Part shown: positions 33,990 through 42,883 of the stretch, piece by piece
Layout of the letters: each line of letters opens with the position of its first letter
Numbering within the stretch: position 1 is the first letter of the stretch
NCBI RefSeq assembly: GCF_016858305.2
Contig: NZ_CP074436.1
Span: 2,686,001-2,750,000 of the forward strand
Origin: Polaribacter sp. Q13
Lineage (GTDB): Bacteria; Bacteroidota; Bacteroidia; Flavobacteriales; Flavobacteriaceae
DNA: 64,000 bases
Reading direction: 5' to 3'
Translations under genes and position numbers: made by a program
The notes under the pieces: model-generated
The model's database searches: none
Seen by the model: only the letters and a program-made list of their open reading frames with translations
What the model was told of the DNA's origin: nothing

Positions 33990-34934
33990 TTGAATATTAA
34001 AAAAATATTAAAAACTATACTACCTCTCATTTTGGGAGGTTTTTTAGTATGGTACTCGCTTTCTAAAATTTCTTTAGACGTCTTAATTGGTTATTTTAAA
34101 GAAGCTCATTATAGTTGGATTTTCTTAGGATTGTTCTTTGGTGTTTTAAGTCACCTTTCTAGAGCTTACAGGTGGAAATTTATGCTAGAACCAATCGGAT
34201 TTAAACCAAAATACACAAACAGTGTTTTAGCCGTTCTAGTAGGATATCTAGTAAACCTTGCACTGCCCAGAGCCGGAGAAGTTTCTAGAGCTTTAGTGCT
34301 AACAAATTACGAAGACGTTCCTTTTGAAAAAGGATTCGGAACCATTGTAGCAGAAAGAATAGCCGATTTAATTATGATGTTATCCATTATATTAATCACA
34401 CTTTTTGTGCAGTTCGATTTTATTTATGATCTCTTAGTTAAAAACTTCAATCCAACAAAAATCATTATTGGTTTAGCTGTTTTATTAATTGGTTTTTACA
34501 TTCTAACATCCTTTGTAAAAAAGGCAAAATCAGGTTTTTTATTAAAAATAAAAACATTTATTACAGGTTTAGGAGAAGGTGTTACCAGCATCTTTAAGAT
34601 GAAAAATAAATGGGCATTTATCTTTCATACAGTTTTTATCTGGGCAATGTATGTTTGTATGTTTTGGGCAACAATACCTGCAATTGATGGATTAGACATT
34701 CCTTTTGGCGGAATTTTAATCGGTTTTATTGCTGGCGGATTTTCTATTGCCGCAACAAATGGCGGAATTGGCTTGTACCCAATTGCTGTTGCTGGTGCTT
34801 TGGCTTTGTTTGATATTCCTACAGAACCTGCAACCGCTTTTGGTTGGATTATGTGGACCGCACAAACAGCAATGATTATCGTTTTTGGTGGTTTAGCTTT
34901 TTTACTTTTACCAATTTACAATAAAAATAAATAG
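33990..34934 (+). CDS. UPF0104/LPG-synthase transmembrane family protein
   Basis: 314-residue inner-membrane protein with about eight transmembrane helices, like the flippase half of MprF but without the synthase domain. Typical family parts are WIFLGLFFGVLSHLSRAYRW, LVGYLVNLALPRAGEVSRAL and GFIAGGFSIAATNGGIGLYP. The start is TTG at 33990, 2 bp after panD stops, with no ATG nearby. It is probably expressed with panCD. The lipid or other substrate is unknown. Confidence 0.87.
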   Translation: MNIKKILKTILPLILGGFLVWYSLSKISLDVLIGYFKEAHYSWIFLGLFFGVLSHLSRAYRWKFMLEPIGFKPKYTNSVLAVLVGYLVNLALPRAGEVSRALVLTNYEDVPFEKGFGTIVAERIADLIMMLSIILITLFVQFDFIYDLLVKNFNPTKIIIGLAVLLIGFYILTSFVKKAKSGFLLKIKTFITGLGEGVTSIFKMKNKWAFIFHTVFIWAMYVCMFWATIPAIDGLDIPFGGILIGFIAGGFSIAATNGGIGLYPIAVAGALALFDIPTEPATAFGWIMWTAQTAMIIVFGGLAFLLLPIYNKNK

Positions 34935-34936
34935 TT

Positions 34937-34965
34937 TTAAAACGCTTCAACAAGAAGCGTTTTAA
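34937..34965. terminator. Bidirectional terminator
   Basis: Stem TTAAAACGCTTC/GAAGCGTTTTAA, 12 bp perfect, loop AACAA, between the flippase-like gene and the convergent dehydrogenase gene. Confidence 0.85.
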
Positions 34966-34989
34966 AGACATTAAAAACCCTAACTATCC

Positions 34990-35904
34990 CTATTCTTCTT
35001 TAAAATAGTTAGTTACGTTTTCTATTACTTTATCACTTAATCTAACAAATGCTTGTTGAGTTCTACCACTAGAAACTTCAAAACAATTTACGTTTGGCTG
35101 GGTTAGTAATTCTTGGTCACCTAAAGCACCCAAAGAATCACAATACACAACATTGTTGTCTGTTTTTATCCAATTATTAAAAGACTTCTCATTCCAGGCA
35201 GGAGATAACCCAATGTTAAACAATATTTTGTGATTTCCGAATTTTAAAAACTCCTTTTCATGCAATAAAACCGTGTTTTTATTTAAAGCAGCAATTACAA
35301 CCTCATTTCTTTCCATTAGTTTATCTAATGATAAAAAATCATATCCTTTTTCTTTTGCATCTTGCTTTTCACTTCTAGCAAAATAAGTAATATCCGCACC
35401 AAAAAAATTAAGTCCATCTGCAACCATACCACCTAATTTACCTAAACCAATAATCCCTACTTTTAAACCAGTAATTTCTCTAGGAACACCACTCCAAGCC
35501 TCCCTTGGTTTACCATTTAAAGTAGTACCAAAACCATGTAAACATCTTACCAATTCGCTAATTACATATTCCACAACCCCCTCGTCACCATAATCACGCA
35601 CACCAGTTACTATAATTCCGCGAGAATTTGCATAATTAATATCTACATTCGCACTCTCTGGAGTGTACAAAGAGCAGCACATACCTATATATTTTATGTT
35701 TGGGCAACGTTCTAAAATTTCTTTTGTTAATGTTGTTGTATAACTTAAAAAAACACCATCTGCATCACCAATACGTTTTACAATTTCATCATCACTAGTT
35801 GGTTTATCTATGTGCAACACCATATTTTCTGTAAAAGATTTTAATTTTAAATTAGCTGCATCTACTAATCCCAAAGGCTCTATTCCCACAATTTTTTTAA
35901 ACAT
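34990..35904 (-). CDS. D-2-hydroxyacid dehydrogenase family protein
   Basis: 304-residue NAD-dependent dehydrogenase of the D-isomer-specific 2-hydroxyacid family. The catalytic domain has IKYIGMCCSLYTPESANVDI, and the NAD domain has VGIIGLGKLGGMVADGL (about 150-166). The usual catalytic Arg/Glu/His set is only partly recognisable: FNIGLSPAWNEKSF replaces the canonical N-x-x-R-G segment, so activity is uncertain. It reads opposite to its neighbours, between the pan genes and radA, which suggests it joined this locus later. Substrate unknown. Confidence 0.78.
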   Translation of the reverse strand: MFKKIVGIEPLGLVDAANLKLKSFTENMVLHIDKPTSDDEIVKRIGDADGVFLSYTTTLTKEILERCPNIKYIGMCCSLYTPESANVDINYANSRGIIVTGVRDYGDEGVVEYVISELVRCLHGFGTTLNGKPREAWSGVPREITGLKVGIIGLGKLGGMVADGLNFFGADITYFARSEKQDAKEKGYDFLSLDKLMERNEVVIAALNKNTVLLHEKEFLKFGNHKILFNIGLSPAWNEKSFNNWIKTDNNVVYCDSLGALGDQELLTQPNVNCFEVSSGRTQQAFVRLSDKVIENVTNYFKEE

Positions 35905-36016
35905 AACGTACTTTATTTACGGTTCTAAATGATAAGACACCAACTTAAGAAATATCATTTATATGAACTAATTTTTCAACTTAACTTTATACCGTTATTA
36001 AGAATAATTAATATTT

Positions 36017-36098
36017 GGGCGCTCCCTAAAAAGGTCGCGCTTTACACTGTATCTTTTTGCTGAAAAAGCAAAAAGGATGCCGTTTCAATCGCTAACGC
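36017..36098 (+). repeat. Dispersed hairpin element, copy A
   Basis: GC-richer 82-bp block starting GGGCGCTCCC and ending GCTAACGC, with a central hairpin ATCTTTTTGC/GCAAAAAGGAT. Related blocks lie at 38836-38902 (opposite orientation) and 59753-59848. It sits in the 35905-36666 gap, which also carries the dead toxin-antitoxin pair and no intact gene. Confidence 0.65.
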
Positions 36099-36177
36099 AA
36101 CTGTTTGCTCGCATTTAGAGAATCTTCAGAATAAGTTTTTTCTTTAAGAAATACTATCTTTAGGAAAAAGCAATTTT

Positions 36178-36387
36178 ATGAACAATCAGGATAAAAGAAA
36201 AGCTTTAGCAAAATAGATTTTAGAAACAGATGAAAATGTTCTAAACGAAGTAGAAGCTGTTTATAATGTGTATTCTAAAAATAAAGAAATTTTAGATAAA
36301 AGAATAAAATTTCACAAAGAAAACCCTACAGCAGGTAGAAATTGGAATGAAGTAAAAACTGAATTATCATTAAAATATAGCGTATAA
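36178..36387 (+). pseudogene. Antitoxin gene remnant (in-frame stop)
   Basis: The frame begins MNNQDKRKALAK, then a TAG at 36214-36216, and continues to TAA at 36385-36387 with ILETDENVLNEVEAVYNVYS and NPTAGRNWNEVKTELSL. The end resembles antitoxins of the addiction-module type. It overlaps the broken toxin frame by about 10 bp, the usual layout. Confidence 0.65.
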
Positions 36388-36576
36388 AATCGTCATTAAA
36401 CCTGAAGCAGAACAAGAACTTTTAGAAGTTTTAGCTTGGTATGAAACCAAAACAGAAAACTTAAGTGTTGAATTATATTTACAAAAAAGTTTCGGTATGA
36501 AATTCACTATACTTTAGAAAAAAATACGATTTACATTCACGCTATTCTTCATACAAGTCGAGAATTACCCAAATAG
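36377..36576 (+). pseudogene. RelE/ParE toxin remnant
   Basis: The first frame reads YKIVIKPEAEQELLEVLAWY and ELYLQKS. After about 36490 the reading shifts to FRYEIHYTLEKNTIYIHAIL, then HTSRELPK and a stop at 36574-36576. These are the start and end of a RelE/ParE ribonuclease/gyrase toxin, with the middle (about 15-20 residues) deleted. Confidence 0.75.
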
Positions 36577-36626
36577 AAGCCATTATATTACACTAAAAAC
36601 ATCTTAAAAGTCACAAGATAACGTTG

Positions 36627-36634
36627 TAACTTTG
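36627..36634 (+). promoter_or_regulatory. Promoter -7 box for radA
   Basis: TAACTTTG, exact TAnnTTTG, 32 bp before the ATG at 36667. Confidence 0.55.
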
Positions 36635-36666
36635 TTTCTCTAAAACTTTGTAACTTCTTAAAAAAA

Positions 36667-38028
36667 ATGGCCAAAACCAAAACAACTTTTTTCTGTCAGA
36701 ATTGCGGAACCCAACATGCAAAATGGGTAGGACAATGTGGTGCTTGTAAAGAATGGAATACCATTGTAGAAGAAGTAATACAAAAAGAAGAAAAACGAGT
36801 TTGGAAACAATCTACAACTGCAAAACAAACCATAAACAAACCCTTAAAAGTTGCTGACATTCAGTTAAACCCAGAAGAAAGAATCGTTACCAATAATAAC
36901 GAGTTAGACACTGTATTAGGTGGCGGATTGGTAAAAGGTTCGGTAACACTTTTAGGTGGTGAACCAGGAATTGGAAAATCGACTTTATTATTGCAAGTTG
37001 CTTTAAATATCAAACAAAAAGTATTGTATGTTTCTGGTGAGGAAAGTCAGTCTCAGATAAAAATGAGAGCAGAAAGACTAGAAGCTAACAACTCTAATTG
37101 CTTAATTCTTACAGAAACGAACACACAAAACATCTTCAAAAACATTGAAGAAACAGAACCCGATGTTTTGGTTATAGATTCTATACAAACATTACACACA
37201 ACTTCTATAGAAGCTTCTCCTGGTACAATTTCTCAAATTAGAGAAACTGCTGCCGAATTGATAAAATACGCTAAGGAAACTGCAACTCCGGTTTTATTAA
37301 TTGGACACATTAACAAAGACGGAAACATTGCTGGACCAAAAATTTTAGAACACATGGTAGATGTTGTTTTACAATTTGAAGGAGACAGAAATCATACCTA
37401 TAGAATTTTAAGATCTCAAAAAAACAGATTTGGCTCTACCTCAGAATTAGGTATTTACGAAATGCTTTCCACTGGATTAAGAGAAATATCTAATCCGTCT
37501 GAAATTTTAATTTCTAAAAAGGATGCAGATTTAAGCGGAACTGCAATTGCGTCTACCTTAGAAGGAATTAGACCTTTAATGATAGAAGTACAAGCGTTGG
37601 TTTCTACAGCTGTTTACGGAACACCTCAGCGTTCTACAACCGGTTATAATTTAAAACGTTTAAACATGATTCTAGCAGTTCTAGAAAAAAGAGCTGGTTT
37701 TAAATTAGGTGCAAAAGATGTCTTTTTAAATATTACCGGAGGCATAAATGTAGACGATCCTGCAATAGATTTAGCAGTTGTGGCTGCCATTTTATCTTCT
37801 AACCAAGATGTTGCCATAAACCCAAATGTTTGTTTTGCTGCAGAAGTTGGTTTGGCAGGAGAAATAAGACCGGTTTCTAAAATAGACCAAAGAATTACCG
37901 AAGCAGAAAAATTAGGATATAAAACGTTAGTAGCTTCTAAATACAATAAGATTTCTTCTAAAAACCACGGAATTCGTTTGGTTTTAGTTGGTAAGATTGA
38001 AGAAGCTTTTGCTACTTTGTTTGCGTAG
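36667..38028 (+). CDS. radA: DNA repair protein RadA
   Basis: RecA-like ATPase that helps branch migration of recombination intermediates; 453 residues. Zinc finger FFCQNCGTQHAKWVGQCGAC near the N terminus, Walker A LLGGEPGIGKSTLLL (about residues 95-109), Walker B DVLVIDSIQ, the RadA-specific KNRFGSTSE motif and a Lon-like C-terminal domain (about 270-453) with LNITGGINVDDPAIDLAV. It has its own promoter. In many Flavobacteriaceae it directly follows panC-panD and the flippase-like gene; here about 1.7 kb intervenes. Confidence 0.97.
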   Translation: MAKTKTTFFCQNCGTQHAKWVGQCGACKEWNTIVEEVIQKEEKRVWKQSTTAKQTINKPLKVADIQLNPEERIVTNNNELDTVLGGGLVKGSVTLLGGEPGIGKSTLLLQVALNIKQKVLYVSGEESQSQIKMRAERLEANNSNCLILTETNTQNIFKNIEETEPDVLVIDSIQTLHTTSIEASPGTISQIRETAAELIKYAKETATPVLLIGHINKDGNIAGPKILEHMVDVVLQFEGDRNHTYRILRSQKNRFGSTSELGIYEMLSTGLREISNPSEILISKKDADLSGTAIASTLEGIRPLMIEVQALVSTAVYGTPQRSTTGYNLKRLNMILAVLEKRAGFKLGAKDVFLNITGGINVDDPAIDLAVVAAILSSNQDVAINPNVCFAAEVGLAGEIRPVSKIDQRITEAEKLGYKTLVASKYNKISSKNHGIRLVLVGKIEEAFATLFA

Positions 38029-38057
38029 TTTTTATTTTATCATCCATAAAAAGACCA

Positions 38058-38078
38058 TTCAGGTTTTAGAAACCTGAA
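38058..38078. terminator. Bidirectional terminator after radA
   Basis: Perfect 9-bp stem TTCAGGTTT/AAACCTGAA, loop TAG, between radA and the convergent acetyltransferase gene. There is no long T-run, so it may be weak. Confidence 0.5.
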
Positions 38079-38114
38079 GAGTCTGAATATTTTACTTCTA
38101 AAAAAACAAATTAT

Positions 38115-38675
38115 CTAGATTTCAAGTTTCCGAATTACTTTACAAGGATTTCCTGCGGCAAAAACATCTGCAGGTATATTTTTAGTAACTACACTTCCTG
38201 CTCCAATTACGGTTCTGTCTCCAATATGTACACCAGGACAAACTACCGTACTTCCTCCAAGCCAAACATCTTCTCCTATAAGTATTGGTTTTGCTAATTC
38301 GAGTCCGGAGGCTCTTTCTTTATGGTTTACAGGGTGTGTTGCTGTGTATAATTGCACATTTGGACCAATTAATGTTCTGGAGCCAATTTTAACAGGCATA
38401 ACATCTAAAACCACGCAATTAAAATTAAAATACACATTGTCTCCTGTAATTATATTGTAGCCATAATCGCAATAAAATGGGGTTTGTATAAAAAGGTTTT
38501 TACCTTTATTTGGAACTAATTTATTTAAAATAATCTTTTTTGTTTCCGCTTTATCTTCGGGTAAATCATTTAGCTCTTTTAACAATAATCTTGCCTCTAA
38601 ACGTTCTTTAATCAGTTCAAGATCTGAAGCGTCATACAATTGGCCAGAGAGCATTTTTTGTTTTTCAGTATTCAT
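38115..38675 (-). CDS. Sugar O-acetyltransferase (Maa/NodL/LacA type)
   Basis: 186-residue hexapeptide acetyltransferase. The N-terminal Mac domain is MLSGQLYDASDLELIKERLE with LLKELN; then FIQTPFYCDYGYNIITGDNV, catalytic His in YTATHPVNHKERA, and GEDVWLGGSTVVCPGVHIG with GAGSVVTKNIPADVFAAGNP. This is the maltose/galactoside O-acetyltransferase pattern; the real sugar is unknown. No close operon partner; read alone, converging on radA. Confidence 0.92.
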   Translation of the reverse strand: MNTEKQKMLSGQLYDASDLELIKERLEARLLLKELNDLPEDKAETKKIILNKLVPNKGKNLFIQTPFYCDYGYNIITGDNVYFNFNCVVLDVMPVKIGSRTLIGPNVQLYTATHPVNHKERASGLELAKPILIGEDVWLGGSTVVCPGVHIGDRTVIGAGSVVTKNIPADVFAAGNPCKVIRKLEI

Positions 38676-38835
38676 TTATTAATTCTATTTGTTTAAAGTT
38701 ACCAAGATCATTTATTTTCTATAAACTAATTGTAAAAAAAGACCCTTCAAACTTTAAAAGCCCAAAAGACCTAACAATATTTTACATCTAATGAAGAACA
38801 AAATTCAATTAATGCTATTTGTTTGCAAACAAGCT

Positions 38836-38902
38836 TAGCCCTGATTGCAGTGACATCCTTTTTGTTTTTTACAAAAAGATATAACGGAAAGCAGGAAATA
38901 GC
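38836..38902 (-). repeat. Dispersed hairpin element, copy B
   Basis: Block beginning TAGCCCTGATTG and ending GCAGGAAATAGC, with hairpin ATCCTTTTTGT/ACAAAAAGAT. In reverse complement it aligns with copy A (36017-36098): both have CATCCTTTTTG, a T-rich loop, CAAAAAGATA and AAAGC in the same order. Confidence 0.6.
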
Positions 38903-38918
38903 TTCTAAAAATAAAAAA

Positions 38919-39923
38919 CTATCTCTTTATTTTACCAGATGTATTTCCGCCCATTAAACTAGTAACATTTTCTACAGAAACCATATTTACGTCCCCCAAA
39001 ACGGTATGTTTTAAAGCACAAGCAGCTGTTGCGAAATTTAAGGCATCCATATCATTATCGTAGTGTAACAAACCATAAATAATACCAGAAGCAAAGGCAT
39101 CTCCAGTACCAACACGATCTATAACGTGTGTAATATCTAACTTATCTGCCTTTATAAACTCTTTACCGTTCCACATTTTACCTTGTATTTCTTGATGAGA
39201 AGCGCTAATAGATTTTCTAGTTTTTCCAATAACTTTTTCTATTCTTGGATATTTTTCCATTAACAATTTAGCAGATGCACTAAAACCACCACCTAATTCT
39301 CCAAGACCAAAAATTTCATAAATACCACGATTACTACTAAGAACAATGTCTGTATTTTTCACCAATTCTGGCATTACTTCTTGCATGGTTTTACCATATT
39401 TCCACATATTTTGACGTGAATTGATGTCACCAGAAACCTTAACCCCCATTCTATTGGCTGTTTTAATAGCTTCTAAACAACATAGTGCAGCACCTTCTGA
39501 AATGGCTGGCGTAATCCCTGTCCAATGAAACCAGTCTGCTCCTTCTAGCACTTCTTCCCAATTAACCATATGCGGCTGAATTAAAGAAAAAGCAGATCCT
39601 TCTCTTTCATAAATTACTTCACTTGATCTATGTACTGCCCCTTTTTCTAAAAAATAGATACCTAACATATTATCACCATAAATAACATTTTTGGTACCTA
39701 ACCAATGTTTTCTTAAAAATTGAGTAGCCGCTTTACCAAGTGCATTATCTGGAAAACGTGTTACATGAGCTGCATCCATACCCAAATAACCACATGATAT
39801 TGCTACATTAGCTTCTCCACCTCCATAGACTAAATCGAATGAAGTTGCTTGAGAAAACATGGTATATCCTGGTGGTGATAAACGCATCATTACTTCACCA
39901 AATGTTATCAATTTTTTAGCCAT
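38919..39923 (-). CDS. PfkB-family sugar kinase, probable 2-keto-3-deoxygluconate kinase
   Basis: 334-residue ribokinase-family kinase, probably KDG kinase by its start ITFGEVMMRLSPPG and by YGGGEANVAISCGYLGMD. The PfkB signature 2 DRVGTGDAFASGIIYGLL gives catalytic Asp in GTGD (about residue 285). The frame extends upstream to 40034, but MAKKLITFGEV at 39923 is the family start, and the extra 37 residues are unlike any known start. It acts on sugar acids in the Entner-Doudoroff or uronate route. A paralog starts at 63704. Confidence 0.85.
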   Translation of the reverse strand: MAKKLITFGEVMMRLSPPGYTMFSQATSFDLVYGGGEANVAISCGYLGMDAAHVTRFPDNALGKAATQFLRKHWLGTKNVIYGDNMLGIYFLEKGAVHRSSEVIYEREGSAFSLIQPHMVNWEEVLEGADWFHWTGITPAISEGAALCCLEAIKTANRMGVKVSGDINSRQNMWKYGKTMQEVMPELVKNTDIVLSSNRGIYEIFGLGELGGGFSASAKLLMEKYPRIEKVIGKTRKSISASHQEIQGKMWNGKEFIKADKLDITHVIDRVGTGDAFASGIIYGLLHYDNDMDALNFATAACALKHTVLGDVNMVSVENVTSLMGGNTSGKIKR

Positions 39924-40033
39924 ATTATTAAATTTTCTATTTATTATATAATCTGATTGAAGGTATCTAAAAAATACCAAACCCACAATAAAATTGGGTT
40001 TCAAAACCGAATAAATATAATCTATATAAATCA

Positions 40034-40063
40034 AAAAAACCGAACAGAAATGTTCGGTTTTTT
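40034..40063 (-). terminator. Terminator of the hemD operon
   Basis: Stem AAAAAACCGAACA/TGTTCGGTTTTTT with GAAA loop, 43 bp after the hemD stop on the minus strand. Perfect and T-tailed in both directions. Confidence 0.88.
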
Positions 40064-40105
40064 ATTGATTTTGTAATAATTATTCTAAAGCTAGATTAAA
40101 ATTAC

Positions 40106-40852
40106 TTATTTCTTATTTGCTACTTTAATGTAATTATCTAATGCCATTGTCATAGAAGGTGTTTCTGGTGAAGGTGCTGTTATATCGCACTTTAAACCTG
40201 CTTCTGTAGCTGCTTTAACTGTAGAATTTCCAAATACAGCAATTCTAGTATCTTTTTGTTGAAATTCTGGAAAATTCTTAAATAAAGAGTCTATTCCAGA
40301 TGGGCTAAAAAACACCAAAACGTCATAGACAACATTTTCTAAATCAGATAAATCACTAACTACAGTTCTATATAAATCTAATCGTTTCCAATTGATTCCT
40401 AACTTATCTAATTCTTCAGGAATTAAAGGTTTTAGTTTATCTGAACTTGGCAATAAGAACTTTTCCGTTTTATGCTTCTTAATTAATTTTGTTAAATCAA
40501 GAAAAGACCTAGTACCAACATAAATTTTACGTTTTCTGTACACTACATATTTTTGCAAGTAATAAGCTACAGCCTCAGACTGACAAAAGTATTTCATTGC
40601 ATCTGGCACTTTAAAACGCATTTCTTCTGCAATTCTAAAGAAATGATCTACAGCATTTCTACTTGTTAAAATAATAGCTGTAAAATTATGTAAATCTACT
40701 TTTTCTCCTCTTACTTCTTTAACAGATATACCTTCTACATGAATAAAAGGTCTAAAATCTATCTTTACTTTTTGTTTATCAGACAGGTCAAAATAAGGGG
40801 AAGTTTCTGTCTTTGGTTCTGGTTGCGATACTAAAATCGTTTTCACTTTCAT
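40106..40852 (-). CDS. hemD: Uroporphyrinogen-III synthase
   Basis: Converts hydroxymethylbilane into uroporphyrinogen III in heme synthesis; 248 residues. Two-lobed family pattern: DLHNFTAIILTSRNAVDHFF in the first half, and VLVFFSPSGIDSLFKNFPEF, IAVFGNSTVKAATEAGLKCD and SPETPSMTMALDNYI in the second. In Flavobacteriaceae it is paired with a DUF4271 membrane protein, as here (18 bp gap). The family is very divergent, so the name rests on the two motifs and the pairing. Confidence 0.9.
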   Translation of the reverse strand: MKVKTILVSQPEPKTETSPYFDLSDKQKVKIDFRPFIHVEGISVKEVRGEKVDLHNFTAIILTSRNAVDHFFRIAEEMRFKVPDAMKYFCQSEAVAYYLQKYVVYRKRKIYVGTRSFLDLTKLIKKHKTEKFLLPSSDKLKPLIPEELDKLGINWKRLDLYRTVVSDLSDLENVVYDVLVFFSPSGIDSLFKNFPEFQQKDTRIAVFGNSTVKAATEAGLKCDITAPSPETPSMTMALDNYIKVANKK

Positions 40853-40870
40853 ATGCTTTCTTTTTTGTAG

Positions 40871-41512
40871 TTAAAACAGCAATCTAAACAGTATAAATAG
40901 CGGCGCTATTTCGAAGGCGCAAAGGTACAAAATAAAATAAAACAACTCACTAAAAATCAGCTTTTTATTACTTACGGCATGGAATATAAAACGAATTAAA
41001 AATAATACCATTGAAAAATAAAGTAAAAAACGAATATCTAATTGAGAATATTCTTCTAAAACAATAGCTATCAGTAGGAAAAATGAAATAGAATACAAAT
41101 ATATAGACTTAGAAACTAAAAAGAATTCTACCTTTTTAGTTATCATAAATACATTAGAAAGTATAAGTTCTAACAACCTTTTAATAAGAAAATAAGAAAA
41201 AACTACACCTAAAATATTTAAAAAAGTATAAAATCCTTGAACCGCCGAAGAATTATAATGCAAATAAATTTTATAAGTAAACAAAGAAAGTACTGATATC
41301 GAAAAAACAAAAATTACATTTTTAAAAGAGTTAAAAAAAGAAGTATTCTCTTCCATTTCAGTTTCAATAAAATTATTATTTAGTAAAGAATAAATACTAC
41401 CTTTTAATCTTACAACACTCAATCCTCTTAATAGAAAAATACAGGCATACAAACATACCAATAAAATGGTAATCCAACTGTCATCAATTATAACTCTATC
41501 TATTGCCTGCAC
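40871..41512 (-). CDS. DUF4271 membrane protein
   Basis: Inner-membrane protein of family DUF4271, about 213 residues, unknown function, about six transmembrane helices. The frame extends to a GTG at 41539, but that codon overlaps the promoter -7 box (41539-41546), so the start is set at the GTG at 41512, giving a VQAIDRVIIDDSWITI N terminus close to the family. It is upstream of hemD and transcribed with it. A link to heme biosynthesis is inferred only from this pairing. Confidence 0.8.
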   Translation of the reverse strand: MQAIDRVIIDDSWITILLVCLYACIFLLRGLSVVRLKGSIYSLLNNNFIETEMEENTSFFNSFKNVIFVFSISVLSLFTYKIYLHYNSSAVQGFYTFLNILGVVFSYFLIKRLLELILSNVFMITKKVEFFLVSKSIYLYSISFFLLIAIVLEEYSQLDIRFLLYFSMVLFLIRFIFHAVSNKKLIFSELFYFILYLCAFEIAPLFILFRLLF

Positions 41513-41538
41513 GTATTTTTGTTTTGATAAGATTAACA

Positions 41539-41546
41539 CAAAATTA
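41539..41546 (-). promoter_or_regulatory. Promoter -7 box of the DUF4271-hemD operon
   Basis: Minus-strand TAATTTTG, exact TAnnTTTG, 26 bp before the GTG at 41512. Its last G is the first base of the alternative GTG, which rules that start out. Confidence 0.6.
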
Positions 41547-41560
41547 GTAATTAAATAATG

Positions 41561-41568
41561 TATATTTG
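41561..41568 (+). promoter_or_regulatory. Promoter -7 box for glycosyltransferase gene
   Basis: TATATTTG, exact TAnnTTTG, 26 bp before the ATG at 41595. Divergent from the hemD-operon promoter 14 bp away. Confidence 0.6.
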
Positions 41569-41594
41569 TCTACTTACCATATGAAATTTTATTT

Positions 41595-42317
41595 ATGTCA
41601 GATGTGTTAGTCATTATACCTACTTATAATGAAAAAGAGAACATAGAAGTTATCATTAGAGCTACCTTTAACCAAGAAAAAGAATTTCATATTTTGGTGG
41701 TTGATGATGATTCTCCTGATGGAACCTCCGAAATTGTAGAGAAATTGATTTCAGAATTTCCAAATCGACTTTTTTTAGAAAAAAGATTGGGTAAAAACGG
41801 TTTAGGAACAGCATACATTCATGGTTTTAAATGGGCCATTTCTAAAAAGTATGATTACATCATAGAAATGGATGCAGATTTTTCTCACAATCCAAAAGAT
41901 TTAATTCGCCTATATAACGCCTGTAAAAAAGATGGTGGTGATGTTTCTGTAGGTTCTAGATATGTAAATAATCAAGTAAACGTTGTTAATTGGGACATGA
42001 AAAGATTGTTACTTTCTTATTTTGCTTCAAAATATGTACGTTTTATAACTAGAATTCCGCTGTTTGATACCACTGCCGGTTTTGTTTGTTGGAAAAGAGA
42101 AGTATTAGAAAAAATACACTTAGACAAAATAAAGTTTATAGGATATGCTTTTCAGATAGAAATGAAATTTAAAGCATGGAAACATGGTTTTAAAATTAAA
42201 GAAGTATCAGTCGTTTTTACAGATAGAACTTTAGGAACCTCTAAGATGAGTGGAAATATAATTTCTGAAGCTTTATTTGGAGTGATAAAAATGAAGTTAA
42301 AAGGCTTGCCTAAATAG
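41595..42317 (+). CDS. Polyprenol-phosphate mannosyl/glycosyltransferase (DPM1-like)
   Basis: GT2-family glycosyltransferase, 240 residues, most like dolichol-/polyprenol-phosphate mannose synthases. Motifs: IIPTYNEKENIEVII at the start, DDDSPDGT, the DxD-type EMDADFSHNPKDL (about 93-105), and DTTAGFVCWKR. No transmembrane domain is fused, so it acts as a soluble membrane-associated enzyme. It is followed 7 bp later by a GNAT gene. Donor and acceptor are inferred from the family only. Confidence 0.88.
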   Translation: MSDVLVIIPTYNEKENIEVIIRATFNQEKEFHILVVDDDSPDGTSEIVEKLISEFPNRLFLEKRLGKNGLGTAYIHGFKWAISKKYDYIIEMDADFSHNPKDLIRLYNACKKDGGDVSVGSRYVNNQVNVVNWDMKRLLLSYFASKYVRFITRIPLFDTTAGFVCWKREVLEKIHLDKIKFIGYAFQIEMKFKAWKHGFKIKEVSVVFTDRTLGTSKMSGNIISEALFGVIKMKLKGLPK

Positions 42318-42324
42318 TTTTTCC

Positions 42325-42786
42325 ATGAATGAAATTTCTATTAGAACTGCTAATCTTGAAGACTTAAAAATATTATTAGAGTTTGAACAAGGAGTTATAA
42401 CAGCAGAAAGACCTTTGGACCCTTTTTTGGGTGACGGAGAGTTATTTTATTACAATATTCCTGAATTAATTTCTAATAAAAACATTCATTTCATTGTTGC
42501 CGTTGCTAATAATGAAATCATTGCTTCTGGTTACCTTAGAATAGAAAACTCTAAACATTATCATAAAAACCCAAAACATGGTTATATTGGTTTTATATTT
42601 GTAAAACCATCTTTTAGAGGAAACCGAGTTAGTACTTTAATTTTAGAATCCTTAAAAAGGTGGGCAACGAAAAAAGAGTTAAAAGAATTAAGGTTAGATG
42701 TTTATGTTGGAAATTCTGGAGCTACAAAATCTTATGAACGCTTTGGTTTTATAAAGAGTTTGGTAAACATGAGAATGGACATATAA
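42325..42786 (+). CDS. GNAT N-acetyltransferase
   Basis: 153-residue acetyltransferase of the GNAT fold. The acetyl-CoA binding region is GYIGFIFVKPSFRGNRVS followed by LILESLKRW, and the C-terminal strand is LDVYVGNSGATKSYERFGF. The substrate is not known. It probably shares the mRNA of the upstream glycosyltransferase (7 bp gap). Confidence 0.87.
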   Translation: MNEISIRTANLEDLKILLEFEQGVITAERPLDPFLGDGELFYYNIPELISNKNIHFIVAVANNEIIASGYLRIENSKHYHKNPKHGYIGFIFVKPSFRGNRVSTLILESLKRWATKKELKELRLDVYVGNSGATKSYERFGFIKSLVNMRMDI

Positions 42787-42836
42787 AAAACTTTTAGTAG
42801 TTAGAAATAGTAAAAAAATAAAAAAAATACACTTTA

Positions 42837-42844
42837 TAACTTTG
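42837..42844 (+). promoter_or_regulatory. Promoter -7 box for pyrC
   Basis: TAACTTTG, exact TAnnTTTG, 39 bp before the ATG at 42884. Confidence 0.55.
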
Positions 42845-42883
42845 CAAAAACCATTAGGTCTTTGCGGTTAAACAATTATAAAA

